From Porites lobata (lineage: Eukaryota > Cnidaria > Anthozoa > Scleractinia > Poritidae): a stretch of DNA of 64,000 bases. Under the pieces are notes generated by a model. That model did not search any database. It saw nothing but the letters and a program-made list of their open reading frames with translations, and was not told the DNA's origin. The translations under genes were made by a program, and so were the position numbers. Position 1 is the first letter of the stretch. Each line of letters starts with the position of its first letter. The DNA lies in the NCBI GenBank assembly GCA_942486035.1, contig CALNXK010000072.1, positions 812,501 through 876,500 of the forward strand, read 5' to 3'. Positions 38,890-51,934 of the stretch are shown here, piece after piece.

Positions 38890-38971
38890 CTATCTACCGT
38901 TTAAATACTAAAATACGTTCAACAATGCTATGTTAAGTGGTTTTGAACTATATCCTCGTTGGGTGCCCCTG
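38890..38971. mobile_element. ~398-bp TIR element, 3' remnant
   Basis: Only the last ~80 bp of the family, from TATCTACCGTTTAAATAC to the terminus GTTGGGTGCCCCTG, joined directly to GAGGGCTAC of a satellite monomer. It is followed by the same TGCTTTTGGGCC and GACAAATTT variant monomer as the full copies. Confidence 0.85.
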
Positions 38972-41900
38972 TGCTTTTGGGCCTTTCAACCCAGGGCTAC
39001 TTTTTGGGCGATTTTTGACAAATTTCCCTTGGTCCCCCGTTTGCACTTTTCCAGAAAATGCAGGTTTTGGGTGACCTTGCGAAAATTTGCATAACTTGGC
39101 CATTCGGGCACTCTTAAAGCCGCTGTTTGCGCCAAAATCTTTTCAAGTCCTTGCACTTTAAGTGCATACTAATTAGAGGATAATGCCATTTGCGCCAGAA
39201 TGCTTCTGGGTTTTTTCAGCGAGGGCTACTTTTTGGGCGATTTTTGAAAAATCTCCCGTCATCCCCCGTCTGCAATTTTTCAGAAAATGCAGGTCTTAGG
39301 TGACCTTGCAAAAATTGCCATAACTTGGCCATTCGGGCACTTTTGGAGCTGCCTTTCGCGCCTAAATGTTCTCTAGTCTTTGCACTTTAAGTGCATAATA
39401 ATTACAGGATAATGCCATTTGCGCCAGAGTGCTTTTGGGCCTTTTCAGCGAGGGCATCTTTATGAGCGATTTTTGAAAAATTTGCCTTGGTCCCCCCTTT
39501 GCACTTTTTCAGAAAATGCGGGTTTTGGGTAACGTTGGGAAAATTTCCATAACTTGGCCATTCAGGCACTTTTAAAGCCGCTGTTTGCGTAAAAATCTTT
39601 TCCAGTCTTTGCACTTTAAGTGCATACTAATTAGAGGATAATGCCATTTGCGCCAAAGTGCTTCTAGGCCTTCCAAACCAGGGCTACTTTTTGGCGTTTT
39701 TTGAAAAAATTTCCTATGGTCCTCCCTTTGCACTTTTTCAGAAAATGCAGGTTTTGGATGACCTTGCTTTAATTGCCGTAACTGAGCCATTCGGGCACTT
39801 TTGGAGCCGTTTTCCGCGGCAAAATCTTCTCCAGTCTTTTCACTTTAACTGCATACTAATTAGAGTATAATGTAATTTGCGCCAGAGTGCTGTTGTTCCT
39901 TTCAAGCGAGGGCTACTTTTTAGGCGATTTTTGAAAAATTTGTCTTGGTCCCCCCTTTGCACTTTTTCAGAAAATGCGGGTTTAGGGTGACCTTGCAAAA
40001 ATTGCCATAACTTCTCCAGTCTTTCCACTTTACGTGCATAATAATTGCAGGATAATGCCATTTGCGGCAGAGTGCTTTTGGGCTTTTCAAACGAGGTTTA
40101 CTTTTTGGGCGATTTTTGAAAAATTTCTCTTGGTCCTCCTTTTGCACGTTTTCAGAAAATGCGGGTTTTGGAAGACCTTTCCAATATTGCAATAACTTCG
40201 CCATTCGGGCACTTTTAAAGCCGCCTTTTGAGGGTAATTCTTGTCCAGTCTTTGCACTTTAAGTGCATACTAATTAGAGGATAATGCCATTTGCGCCAGA
40301 GTGCTCTTGGGCTTTTTAAGCGGGGGCTACTTTTTGGGCGATTTTTGAAAAATTTCCCTTGGTCTCCCGTTTGCTCTTTTTTTTAGAAAATGAAGGTTTT
40401 GGGTGACCTTGCTAAAATTTCCATAACTGGGCCATTCGGGCAGTTTTGGATCCGCCTTTTGCGCGAAAATCTTCTCTAGTCTTTGCACTATAAGTGCTTA
40501 CTAATTAGAGGATAATGCCATTTGCGCCAGAGTGCTCTTAGGCCTTTTAAGCGAGGGCTACTTTTTTGGCGATTTTTGAAAAATTTTTCTTAGTCCCCCC
40601 TTTGCACTTTTTTAGAAAATGCGTGTCTTGAGTGACCTTGCGAAAATTGCCATAACTTGGTTATTCGGGCAGTCTTGGAGCTGCTTTTTGCGCCAAAATC
40701 TTCGTCAGTCTTTGCATTATAAGTGGATACAATTTATAGGATAATGACATTTTCGCCAGAGTGCTGTTGGCCTTTTAAACGAGGGCTACTTTTAGGTCGA
40801 TGTTGTTAAAAATTTCCCTTCGTCTCCCCTTTGCATTTTTTCAGAAAATGCGGCTTTTGGGTGACCTCAAAAAAATTGCCATAACTTGGCCATTCGGTCA
40901 CTTTTGGAGCCGCTCTTTGCACTTAAATCTTCTCCATTCTTTGCACTATTAGTGCATACTACTTACAGGATAATGCCATTTGCGCCAGAGTGCTTTTAGG
41001 CCTTTCAAAGGAGGGCTTCTTTTTGGGCTATTTTTGAAAAATTTCCCTTGGTCCCCCCTTGTCACTTTTTCAGAAAATGCGGGTTTTGGGTGAGCTTGCC
41101 TAAATTGCCATAACATGGCTATTCTCGCGTTTTTGGAGCCGCTTTTTGCGCCTAAATGTTGTCCAGTCTTTGCACCTTAAGTGCATACTAAATAGAGGAT
41201 AATGCCATTTTCGCCAGAGTGCTTTTGGGCCTTTCAAACAAGGGCTACTTTTTGGGCGATTTGTGATAAATTTCCTTTGGTTCCCCGTTTGCACTTTTTC
41301 AGAAAATGCGGGTCTTGTTTGACTTTGCGAAAATTGCCATAACTTGGCCATTCGGGCAGTTTTGGAGCTGCTTTTTGTGCCAAAATCTTTTTTAGTCTTT
41401 GCATTATAAGCGGATGCAATTTAGAGGATAATGCCATTTGTGCCAGAGTGCGTTTGGCCCATTCAAGAGAGGGCTTCTTTCTGGGCGCGTTTTGAAAAAC
41501 TTCTCTCGGTCTCCCCTTTGCACTTTTTCAGAAAATGCGGGTTTTGGTTGACCTTGCCTAAATTGCCATAACATGGCTATTCTTGCACTTTTGCAGCCGC
41601 TTTTTGCGCCTAAATGTTGTCCAGTCTTTGCACCTTAAGTGCGTACTAAATAGAGGATAATGCCATTTGGGCCAGAGTGCGTTTGGGCCTTTCAAACGAG
41701 GGCCACTTTTTGGGCGATTTTTAAAAAATTTTCCTTGGTCCCCCCCTTTGCTTTTTTTCAGAAAATGCGAGTTTTAAAAAATAGCCATTCGGGCACTTTT
41801 GGATCCTTTTTGCGCCAAAATCTTATTTTTCAGAAAATGCGAGTTTTGGGTGACGTTGCGAGAAGTGCTTTTATAAGGGCTACTTTTTAGGCGATTTTTT

Positions 41901-44900
41901 CAAAAGCCATTCGGGTGACCTTTGGATCCGCACTTTTTTGCGTTTTTCCCCCAAAATCTTATCCACTCTTTGCCCTGTAATTGCATACTAATAAGAATAT
42001 AATGCCTTTTGCGCTAGAGTGCTGTGGGGCCTTTTAAGCGAGAGCAACTTTCTAGGCGATTTTTGAAAATTTGCCTTTGTATTTTTTTACAAAATGCGGG
42101 TTTTGGGTGACCTTGCCAAAATTGCCATAACTTGGTCATTCGGGCACTTTTGGAGCCGCTTTTTTGCCCTTAAATCTTCTGCAGTCTTTGCCCTTTAAGT
42201 GCATACTATTTAGAGGATAATGCCATTTACGCCAGACTGCTTTTGGGCCTTTTCAGCGAGGGCATCCTTTTAGGCGATTTTTGAAAAATTTCCTTTTGTC
42301 CCTCCTTTGTACTTTTTTAGAAAATGCGGGTTTTTGGGGGACCCTTTCAAAATTGCCATACCTTGGTCATTCGGGCACTTTTGGAGCCGCTTTTTTGCCC
42401 TAAAATCTTTTCCAGTCTTTGCCCTTTAAGTGCATACTAACTAGAGGATAATGCCATTTGCACAAGAGTGCTTTTGGGCCTTTCAAACGAGGGCTACTTT
42501 TTGGACGATTTTTGAAAAATTTCCCTCGGCCCCCATTTGCTTTTTTTCAGAAAATGCGGGTTTTGAGTGACCTTGCAAAAATTGCCTTAACTTGGCCCTT
42601 CAGGCACTTTTGGAGCTGCTGTTTGCACCAAAATGTTTTCCAGTCTTTGCACTTTAAATTCGTATTTATTAAAGAATAATGCCATTTTCGCCAGTGTGCT
42701 TTTGGGCCTTTGAAACGAGGGCTACGTTTTGGGCGATTTTTGAAAAGTTTCCATTGGTCAATCCCTTGCAGGATTGATTGCCTTGGGTGACCTTGCAAAA
42801 ATTGCCATAACTTGGCCATTCGGGCACTCTTTGGAGCCGCTTTTTGCGCCAAAATGTTTTCCAGTCTTTGCACTTTAAGTACATACTAATTAGAGGATAA
42901 TGCCATTTGCGCCAGAGTGCTTTTGGGCCTTTTAAACGAAGGCTACGTTTTAAGCGATTTTTGAAAAATTTCTCTTGGTCCCCCCTTTGCACTTTTTCAG
43001 AAAATGCGGGTTTTGGGTGACCTTGCGAAAATTGCCACAACTTGGCCATTCGGGCACTTTTAGAGCCGTTTTCTGCACCAAAATCTTTTCCAGTCTTTGT
43101 ACTATAAGTAGATACAAATTAGAGGATAATGACATTTGCGCCAGAGTGCTGATGGCCCTTTGAAGCGAGGGCTAGTTTTTGGGCGATTTTTAAAAAATTT
43201 TTCTTGGTCTCCCCTTTAAACTTTTTCAGAAAATGCGGGTTTTGGGTGACCTTCCGAAAATTGAAATAACGAGGCTATTCGGGCACTTTTGGAAGCGCTG
43301 TTTGCGCTTAAATCTTCTCCAGTCTTTGCCCTTTAAGTGCATACTAATTAGAGGATAATGCCATTTGCGCTAGAGTGCTTTTGGGCCTTTCAAACGAGGT
43401 CTACTTTTTGGACGATTTTTGAAAAATTTCCCTTGGCCCCCCCTTTCGCTTTTTTTAAGAAAATGCGGGTTTTGAATGACCTTGCGAAAATTGCCATAAC
43501 TTGGCCCTTCGGGCAGTTTTGGAGCCTCGGTTTGCTCCAAAATGTTCTCCAGTTTATGCACTTTAAATTCGTACTATTTAGAGGATAGTGCCATTTGCGC
43601 CAGTGTGCTTTTGGGCCTTTGAAACGAGGGCTACTTTTTAGGAGATTTTTGAAAAATTTCCCTTGGTCCCCCGTTTGCACTTTTTTAGAAAATGCGGATT
43701 TTGGGTGATCTTGCGAGAATTGCCATAACTTGGCCTTTCGGGCACTTTTGGTTCCGTCTCTTGCGCCAAAATCTTCTCCAGTGCTTGCACTTTAAGTGCA
43801 TACTAAACAGAGGAGAGTGTTATCTGCGGAAGAGTGCTTTTGGGCCTTTTAGACGAGGGCTTCTTTTTGGGCGATTTTTGAAAAACTTGTCTTGGTCTCC
43901 CCTTTGCACTTTTTCTAGAAATGCGGGTTTTGGGTGACCTTGCAAAAATTGCCATAACTTGGCAGTTGGGGCACTTTTGGAGCCGCCTTTTTCTCCAAAA
44001 TCTTCTCCAGTCTTTGCACTAAAAGTGCATACTAATTAGAGGATAATGCCATTTGTGTCAGAGTTTTTTTGGGCTTCTTAAGCGACTGCTACTTTATGGG
44101 CGATTTTTGAAAAATTTCCCTGGGTCCCCCCCTTGCACTTTTTCAGAAAATGTGGGTTTTGGGTAACCTTGCAGAAATTGCCATAACTTGGCAATATCGG
44201 GCAGTTTTGGAGCCGCCTTTTGCGCCAAAATCTTTTCCAGTCTTTTCACTTTAAGTGCATACTAATAAGAGTAGAATGCCATTTGCGCCAGAGCGCTTTG
44301 GGGCCTTTTAAGCGAGGGCTACTTTTTGGGCGATTTTTGAAAAATTCTTTTGGTCCCCCCTTTGTACTTTTTTAGAAAATGCGGGTTTTGGGTTACCTTG
44401 CGATAATTGCCATAACTTTCCCATTCGGACACTTTTGGAGCCGCTGTTTGGGCGAAAATATTCTTTAGTCTTTGCACCTTAAGTGCATTTTAATTAGAGT
44501 ATATTTCAACTTGCGCTAGAGTGCTTATGGGCCTTTCAAGCAAGGGTTACTTTTTGGGCAATTTTTGAAAAATTTTCGTTGGTGCCCACCTTTGCACTTT
44601 TTCAGAAAATGCGGGTTTTGGGTGACCTTGCGATAATTGCCATAACTTAGCCATTCGGGCAGTTTTGGAGCTGCTTTTTGCCCCAAAATCTTTTCCAGTC
44701 TTTGCGTTATAAGTGGATACAATTTAGAGGATAATGACATTTGCGCAGAGTGTTGTTGGCCCATTGAAGCGAGGGCTACTTCCTGGGCAATTTTTGAAAA
44801 ACTTCTCTTGGTCTCACCTTTGTACTTTTTCTGAAAATGCGGGTTTTGGGTGACCTTGCGAAAATTGCCATAACTTTGCCATTCGGGCACTTTTTGAGCC

Positions 44901-45216
44901 GCTGTTTGCGCTTAGATCTTTTCCAGGCTTTGCACTTTAAGTGCATACTAATTAGAGGATAATGGCATTTGCGCCAGAGTGATTTTGGGCCTTTTCAGCG
45001 AGGGCATCTCTTTGGGCGATTTTTGAAAAATTTTTCTTGGTCCCTCATTTGCACTTTTTCAGAAAATGCGGGTTTTGGGAGACCTTTCGAAAATTGCCAT
45101 AACTTGGCCATTCGGGCACGTTTGGAGCCGCTGTTTGCGCCTAAATCTTCTCCAGTCTTTGCACTTTAAGTGCATACTAATTAGAGGATAATGCCATTTG
45201 ATAATGCCAGTGCTTT
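38972..45216 (+). repeat. 229-bp satellite array, segment 4
   Basis: About 27 monomers. Contains a scrambled interval at about 41755-41960 where several monomer pieces of well under 229 bp are joined out of order. The last monomer before the next element has a local duplication (GATAATGCCATTTGATAATGCC at 45186-45207). No gene seen. Confidence 0.9.
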
Positions 45217-45615
45217 CAGGGGCACCCAAAGGCAATTTTCGGGAAAATATCTGTTTGGAAGACCATGTGAGAGCAAGAATTTTCGGAACATTTGTTGTAA
45301 AATTTCTTCCTTGCCTGTCTCTCCTAGGATTTTCGAACATGTACAAAATGGTATAATTACACATTTTAAACGGATATTTGACCTAAAAAAGGCCACCTTG
45401 AATTTTCGGGAGCCTTTTCCGGGCTGAAATTTTGGAAAAAGTAAGGTTTGATCCGTATAATTTTCGGATCACTAGACTTTCAGCTAGGAAATCCGAACAA
45501 ATGAAAAGTTTTTAGGGGATAAAAAGATGCCTTTATCTACCGTTTAAATACTAAAATACTTTTCAACAATGCTATATTAAGTGGTTTTGAACTATATCCT
45601 CGTTGGGTGCCCCTG
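45217..45615. mobile_element. ~398-bp TIR element, copy 3
   Basis: Complete 399-bp copy between CAGGGGCACCCAAAG and CGTTGGGTGCCCCTG, flanked by TGCTTT on both sides. It is one of the more diverged copies, especially at 45255-45285. Confidence 0.88.
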
Positions 45616-47220
45616 TGCTTTTGGGCCTTTCAAACGAGGGCTACTTCTTGGGCGATTTTTGACAAATTTCCCTTGGTGCCCCCTTTGCACTTTTTCAGAA
45701 AATGCGGGTTTTGGGTGACCTTGCATAAATTGCCTTAACTTGGCCATTCGGGCACTTGTGGAGCTGTGTTTTGCGCCTAAATCTTCTCCAGTCTTTACAC
45801 TTTAAGTGCATAATAATTACAGGGTAATGCCATTTGCGCCAGAGTGCTTTTGGGCCTTTTCAGCGAGAGCATCTTTTTGGGCGATATTTGTAAAATTTCC
45901 CTTGGTCCCCCCTTTGCACTTTTGCAGAAAATGCGGGTTTTGGGTGACCTTGCGAAAATTTCCATAACTTGGCCATTCGGGCACTTTTAAAGCCGCTGTT
46001 TGCGCCAAAATTGTTTCCAGGCTTTGCACTTTAAGTGCTTACTAATTAGAGGATAATGCCATTTGCGCCAGGGTGCCTTTGGGCCTTTCAAACGAGGGCT
46101 ACTTTTTGGGCGATTTTTTAAAAATTTCCCTTGGTCCCCCGTTTGCACTTTTTCAGAAAAAGCGGGTTTTGGGTGACTTTGCTTAAATTGCCATAACTCT
46201 GCCATTCGGGCACTTTTGGAGCCGCCTTTTTCGTCAAAATCTACTCCAGTGTTTGCACTAGAAGTGCATACTAATTACAGTAGAATGCCATTTGCGTTAG
46301 AGTGCTTTTGGGCTATTCAAGCGAGGGCTACTTTTTGGGCGATTTTTGAAAAATTTCACTTGGTCTCCGTTTTGTACTTGTTGAGAAAATGCCGGTTTTG
46401 GGTGACCTTGCTTAAATTGCCATAACTGGGCCATTCGGGCACTTTAGGAGCCGTTTTCTGCGCCAAAATCTTTTCCAGTCCTTGCACTAGAAGTGCATAC
46501 TAATTAAAGTAGAATGTTATTTGCGGCAGAGTGCTTTTCGCCTTTCAAACGAGGGCTACTTTTTGGGCGATTTTTGACAAATTTCCCCTGGTCCCCCCGT
46601 TGCACTTTTTTTTGAAAATGCGGGTTTTGGGTGACCTTGTCTAAATTGCCATAACTTGGCCATTCGGGCACTTTTGGAGCTGCCTTTCCCGCCTAAATCT
46701 TCTCCAGTCTTTGCACTTCAAGTGCATAGTAAATGGAGGATAATGTTTGCGCCAGAGTGCTTTTGGGCCTTTCAATCGAGGGCTACTTTTTGGGCGATTT
46801 CTGACAAATTTCCCTTGGTCCGCCCTTTGCACTTTTTCAGAAAATGCGGGTTTTGGGTGACCTTGCGAAAATTTGCATAACTTGGTTATTCGGGCACTTT
46901 TAAAGTCGCTGTTTGCACCAAAATCTTTTCAAGTCCTTGCAGTTTAAGTGCATACAAATTACAGGATAATGCCATTTGCGCCAGAATGCTTCTGGGCTTT
47001 TTCAGCGAGGGCTATTTTTTGGTCGATTTTTGAAAATTTTCCTCGGTCCTCCCTTTGCACTTTTTCAGAAAATGCGGCTTTTGGGTGACATTGCGAAAAT
47101 TGCCATAACTTGGCCATTCGGGCACTTTTGGAACCGCTGTTTGCGCATAAATCTTCTCCAGTCTTTGCACTTTAAGTGCATACTAATTAGAGGATAATGC
47201 CATTTGCGCCAGAGTGCTTT
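45616..47220 (+). repeat. 229-bp satellite array, segment 5
   Basis: Seven monomers between element copies 3 and 4; begins with the GACAAATTT-bearing variant monomer. No gene seen. Confidence 0.9.
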
Positions 47221-47618
47221 CAGGGGCACCCAACGGCAATTTTCTTTAAAATATCTGTTAGGAAGACCATTTGAGAACTAGAATTTTCGGAACATTTGTT
47301 GTAAAATTTCTTGCTTGCCTGCCTCTCCTAGGATTTTCGAACATCTAAAAAATGGTATAATTACCCATTTTAAACGGATATTTGACCTAAAAAAGGCCAC
47401 CTAGAATTTTCGGGATCCTTCTCCGGGCTGAAATTTTCCAAAAGGTAAGTTTTGATCCCTATAATTTTCGAATCAAGAGACTTTCAGCTAGGAAATCCGA
47501 ACAGATGAAAAGTTTTTAGGGGATAAAAATATGCCTTTATCTACCGTTTAAATACTAAAATACGTTCAACAATGCTATGTTAAGTGGTTTTGAACTATAT
47601 CCTCGTTGGGTGCCCCTG
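47221..47618. mobile_element. ~398-bp TIR element, copy 4
   Basis: Complete 398-bp copy with intact termini and TGCTTT duplications (47215-47220 and 47619-47624). Confidence 0.9.
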
Positions 47619-48973
47619 TGCTTTTGGACCTTTCAAACGAGGGCTACTTTTTGGGCGATTTTTGACAAATTTCCCTTGGTCCCCCGTTTGGACTCTTTTA
47701 GAAAATGCGGGTTTTGGGTGACCTTGCGAAAATTTGCATAACCGGGCCATTCGGGCACTTTTAAAGCCGCTTTTTGCTTCAAAATCTTCTCCAGTCTTTG
47801 GCCTTTAATTGGATACTAATAAGAGGATAATGCTATTTGTGCTAGAGTGTTTTTGGGCCTTTCAAACGAGGGCTACTTTTTAGTCGATTTTTGGAAAATT
47901 TCCTTTAATCCCCCCTTTGCACTTTTTCAGAAAATGCGGGTTTTGGGTGACCTTGTGAAAATTTCCATAACTTGGCCCTTCGGCCACTTTTGGAGCCGCC
48001 TTTTGCGCCAAAATCTTTTCCAGTCTTTGCACTATAAGTGCACACTAAATAGAGGATAATGCCATTTGCGCCAGAGTGCCTTTGGGCCTTTCAATCGAGG
48101 GCCACGTTTTTGGCGATTTTTAAAAAATTTTCCTTGGTCCCCCCTTTGCACTTTTTCAGAAAATGCGGGTTTTGGGTGACGTTGCGAGAATTGCCATAAC
48201 TTAGCCAAATCGGGCACTTTTGGATCCGCTTTCTGCGCCAAAATCTTTTCCAGTCTTTGCACTTTAAGAGCATTGTAAATAGAGGATAATTTTATTTGTT
48301 GAGGGCTGCTTTTTGGGCGACTTTTGAAAAATTTTCCTTGGTCCCCCTTTGCTTTCTTTCAGAAAATGCGGGTTTTGGGGGACCTTGGAAAAAGTGCCAT
48401 AACTTGGCCATTCGGGCACTTTTGGAGCCGCTTTTTTGCCCCAAAATCTTCTCCACTCTTTGCCCTGTAATTGCATACTAATAAGAGTATAATGCCTTTT
48501 GCGCTAGAGTGCTTTGGGCCTTTTAAGCGAGCGCAACTTTCTAGGCGATTTTTGAAAAATTTCCCTTGGTTCCCCCTTTGCAATTTTTTGCAAAATGCGG
48601 ATTTTGGGTGATTTTACAAAAATTGCCATAACTTGGCCGTTCGGGCACTTTTCGAGCCGCTTTTTTGCCCCAAAATCTTGTCCACTCTTTGCCCTGTAAT
48701 TGCATACTAATAAGAGTATAATGCCTTTTGCGCCAGAGTGCTTTTGGGTCTTTTCAGGGAAGGCATCTTTTTGGGCGATTTTTGAAAAATTTCCCTTGAT
48801 CCCTTATTTGCACTTTTTCAGAAAATGCGGGTTTTGGGAGACCTTTCGAAACTTGCCATAACTTGGCCATTCGGGCACTTTTGGAGCCGCTGTTTGCCCC
48901 TAAATCTTCTGCAGTCTTTGCACTTTAAGTGCATACTAATTAGAGGATAATGCTTTTTGCGCCAGAGTGCTTT
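47619..48973 (+). repeat. 229-bp satellite array, segment 6
   Basis: About six monomers, one shortened near 48295 (TTTTATTTGTTGAGGGC). Starts with the GACAAATTT variant. No gene seen. Confidence 0.9.
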
Positions 48974-49372
48974 CAGGGGCACCCAACGGCAATTTTCGGA
49001 AAAATATCTGTTCGGAAGACCATTTGAGAACTAGAATTTTCGGAACATTTGTTGTAGAGTTTCTTGCTTGCCTGCCTCTCCTGGGATTTGCGAACATCTA
49101 CAAAATGGTATAATTACCCACTTCAAACGGATGTTTACCGTAAAAAAGGCCACCTAGAATTTTCGGGAGCCTTTTCCGGGCTGAAATTTTCCAAAAGGTA
49201 AGTTTTGATGCCTATAATTTTCGGATCACTAGACTTTCAACTAGGAAATCCGAACAAATGAAAAGTTTTTAGGGGATAAAAATATGCCTTTATCTACGGT
49301 TTAAATACTAAAAGACTTTTCAACAATGCTATGTTAAGTTGTTTTGAACTATATCCTCGTTGGGTGCCCCTG
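48974..49372. mobile_element. ~398-bp TIR element, copy 5
   Basis: Complete 399-bp copy with CAGGGGCACCCAACG and CGTTGGGTGCCCCTG ends and flanking TGCTTT. Confidence 0.9.
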
Positions 49373-49536
49373 TGCTTTTGGGCCTTTCAAACGAGGGCTA
49401 CTTTTTGGGCGATTTTTGACAAATTTCCCTCGGTCCCCCGTTTGGACTTTTTTAGAAAATGCGGGTTTTGGGTGACCTTGCAAAAATTGCCATAACTTGG
49501 CCATTCGGGCACTTTTTTAGCTGCCTTTCGCGCCGC
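49373..49536 (+). repeat. 229-bp satellite array, interrupted monomer
   Basis: One monomer, GACAAATTT type, broken at CTTTCGCGCC by the insertion at 49537. It resumes at 50586 with CCTAAATCTTCTCCAG. Confidence 0.9.
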
Positions 49537-50585
49537 CATTACAGAAACGCGCCCATTGAAAAACGTCGCCCGTGAAAAGTGGGGTACCCATTAGGCTTTG
49601 CGAGCAAAAACGAAGTTTCAAAGACTACCGTCGTTTTCGGTCTCTTATGAACTTCATAGCGGTTAACTATTCTCACACTTTCAAGAGACAATGCAGAAAC
49701 AATAGAAGTAGGTTGCCATTGTTTTAAGTGTTGGAATGTCTTGGTCAGTGCTTCAAGTTTATGCAAAGAGAAGCATGTTTCTTCCTCGTGCACTTACATA
49801 AAACCCTCGCGAATTCGGTAGTCTCGTGCGAATCGTTTTGATGGCAAAACAGTTAAAGCTAGTCAGAAACCAAAGTATTCTTCACTTAAAAACTCATCTT
49901 CACGAAAATCACTCGATAAGATTGAATAAAAATGTTTGCAGCGTTTATAAATATTATTATCAGAAGCGGTATTGTAGTTGTTTTTAAGAGACGGATTAGA
50001 TCGCAGTTTAGGTTTGGCCGTTAAATATGTAGTTATAGCGTTCTTAAAGAAAGTATCGCTCTTAATTTTGCCTTATACTTTGCTAAAATCAATATCTTAA
50101 ATGAAGAATGTAAGTGAGAGTGCTTTTTCGTCGAATTTGCCCGTAAATTTTAAGGTCCAAAACCCGTGACAAAATGTAAACAAACTATCAACGCATCGGT
50201 TGCGCTCATATTTCATCGATCGATTCGAACACCAAGAAGTTTGTAAAAGGTAAAAATTCATTTTAAGTCAGTGCATTGAATTATTTACGGCAAAATCAAC
50301 AACAATCATCGAGGATTTTTCAATTTTGAAGCGTTTAACAGCAAAAAGTCACATGCTAATTCGGAGTAAATTTAGACAGTTTTTAAAAAGACTGAGCTAT
50401 TGTTAGTCGCGTAAAGTTCTATTCTTCATCGAAGAATAGGCAAATGTTGCGGATGTCTGAGCAGGAACAATAATCAGGAAAGGGATGTACCCAGGGGATT
50501 TCTTGATTGACACTAAATTAACGTCATTTTTCACTTATTTGCATTTTCACGATCGACGTTTTTGAATGGGCGCGTTTCTGTAATG
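49537..50585. mobile_element. 1049-bp TIR element with CATTACAGAAACGCGCC ends
   Basis: The left end CATTACAGAAACGCGCCCAT and the right end, its reverse complement, form inverted repeats of about 31 bp with one mismatch (extending through AAAAACGTCG). The intact monomer reads CGCGCCTAAATC. GCC flanks both ends, so a short duplication is possible, but one or two extra bases at the left blur it. The interior is AT-rich and unlike either satellite. An 84-codon minus-strand frame (49539-49793) runs into the terminal repeat and matches nothing I recognise. Non-autonomous; superfamily undetermined. Confidence 0.85.
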
Positions 50586-50889
50586 CCTAAATCTTCTCCA
50601 GTCTTTGCACTTTAAGTGCATAAGAACTACAGGATAATGCCATCTGCGCCAGAGTGCTTTTGGGCCTTTTCAGCGATGGCATCTTTTTGGGCGATTTTTG
50701 AAACATTTCTCTTGGTCCCCCCTTTGCACTTTTTCAGAAAATGCGGGTTTTGGGTAAGGTTGCGAAAATTTCCATAACTTGGCCATTCGGGCACTTTTAA
50801 AGCCGCTGTTTGCGCCTAAATCTTGTCCAGTCTTTGCACTTTAAGTGAATACTATTAAGAGGATAATACCATTTGCGCCAGAGTGCTTT
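50586..50889 (+). repeat. 229-bp satellite array, segment 7
   Basis: Remainder of the interrupted monomer plus one further monomer, ending in the TGCTTT that flanks the next element copy. Confidence 0.9.
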
Positions 50890-51286
50890 CAGGGGCACCC
50901 AACGGCAATTTTCGGGAAAATACCTGTTAGGAAGACCGTTTGAGAACTAGAATTTTCGGAACATTTGCTGTAAAATTTCTTGCTTGCCTGCCTCTCCTAG
51001 GATTTTCGAACATCTACAAAATGGTATAATTACCCATTTTAAACGGATATTTGACCTAAAAAAGGCCACCTAGAATTTTCGGGAGCCTTTTCCGGGCTGA
51101 AATTTTCCAAAAGGTAAGTTTTGATGCCTATAATTTTCGGATCACTAGAATTTCAGCTACGAACCCGAACAGATGAAAAGTTTTTAGGAGATAAAAATAT
51201 GCCTTTATCTTCCGTTTAAATACCAAAATACGTTCAACAATGCTATGTTAAGTGGTTTTGAACTATATCCTCGTTGGGTGTCCCTA
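50890..51286. mobile_element. ~398-bp TIR element, copy 6
   Basis: Complete 397-bp copy. The right terminus has degenerated (GTTGGGTGTCCCTA), while the left is intact. Confidence 0.88.
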
Positions 51287-51934
51287 TGCTTTTGGGTTTT
51301 TCAAACGAGGGTCACTTTTTGGGCGATTTTTGACAAATTTCCCTTGGTCCCCCGATTGCACTTTTTCAGAAAATGCAGGTTTTGGGTGACCTTGCGAAAA
51401 CTTCCATAACTTAGCCATTCGGGCACTTTTAAAGCCGCTGTTTGCGCCAAAATCTTTTCCAGTCTTTGCACGTTAAGTGCATACTAATTAGAGGATAATG
51501 CGATTTGCCTCAGAGTTTTTTGGGCTTTTTAAGCTAGGGCTACTTTTTGGGCGATTTTTGAAAAATTTCTCTTGGTCCCCCCTTTGCACTTGTTTAGAAA
51601 ATGCAGGTTTTGGGTAACCTTGCAAAATGTGCCATAACTTGCCCATTCGGGCAGTTTTGGATCCGCCTTTTGCGCCAAAATCTTCTTCAGTTTTTTTCAC
51701 TTTAACTGCATACTAATAAGAGTATAATGTAATTTGCGCCAAAGTGCTGTTGGGCCTTTCAAGAGAGGGCTACTTTTTAGGCGATTTTTGAAAAATTTGT
51801 CTTGGTCGCCCCTTTTTACTTGTTCAGAAAATGCGGGTTTTGGGTGACCTTGCGATAATTGGCATAACTTGCTCATTTGCACACTTTTGGAGCCACTGTT
51901 TGTGCCAAAATCATCTCCAGTCTTTGCACTTTAA
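51287..51934 (+). repeat. 229-bp satellite array, segment 8
   Basis: Nearly three monomers. The last is cut in its GCACTTTAAGTGC dyad at the TTAA (51931-51934) by the next element. Confidence 0.9.
51931..51934. repeat. TTAA target site duplication, left
   Basis: TTAA from the GCACTTTAAGTGC dyad of the satellite monomer, duplicated at 56235-56238. Confidence 0.85.

Noticed and set aside
45181..45427. Open frames on both strands across a TIR element copy
   Set aside because: They cross the element/satellite boundary; the same sequence in other copies is not open, so not coding.
49539..49793. 84-codon minus-strand frame in the 1-kb TIR element
   Set aside because: It runs into the terminal repeat and shows no motif; kept as a remark in the element entry, not as a gene.
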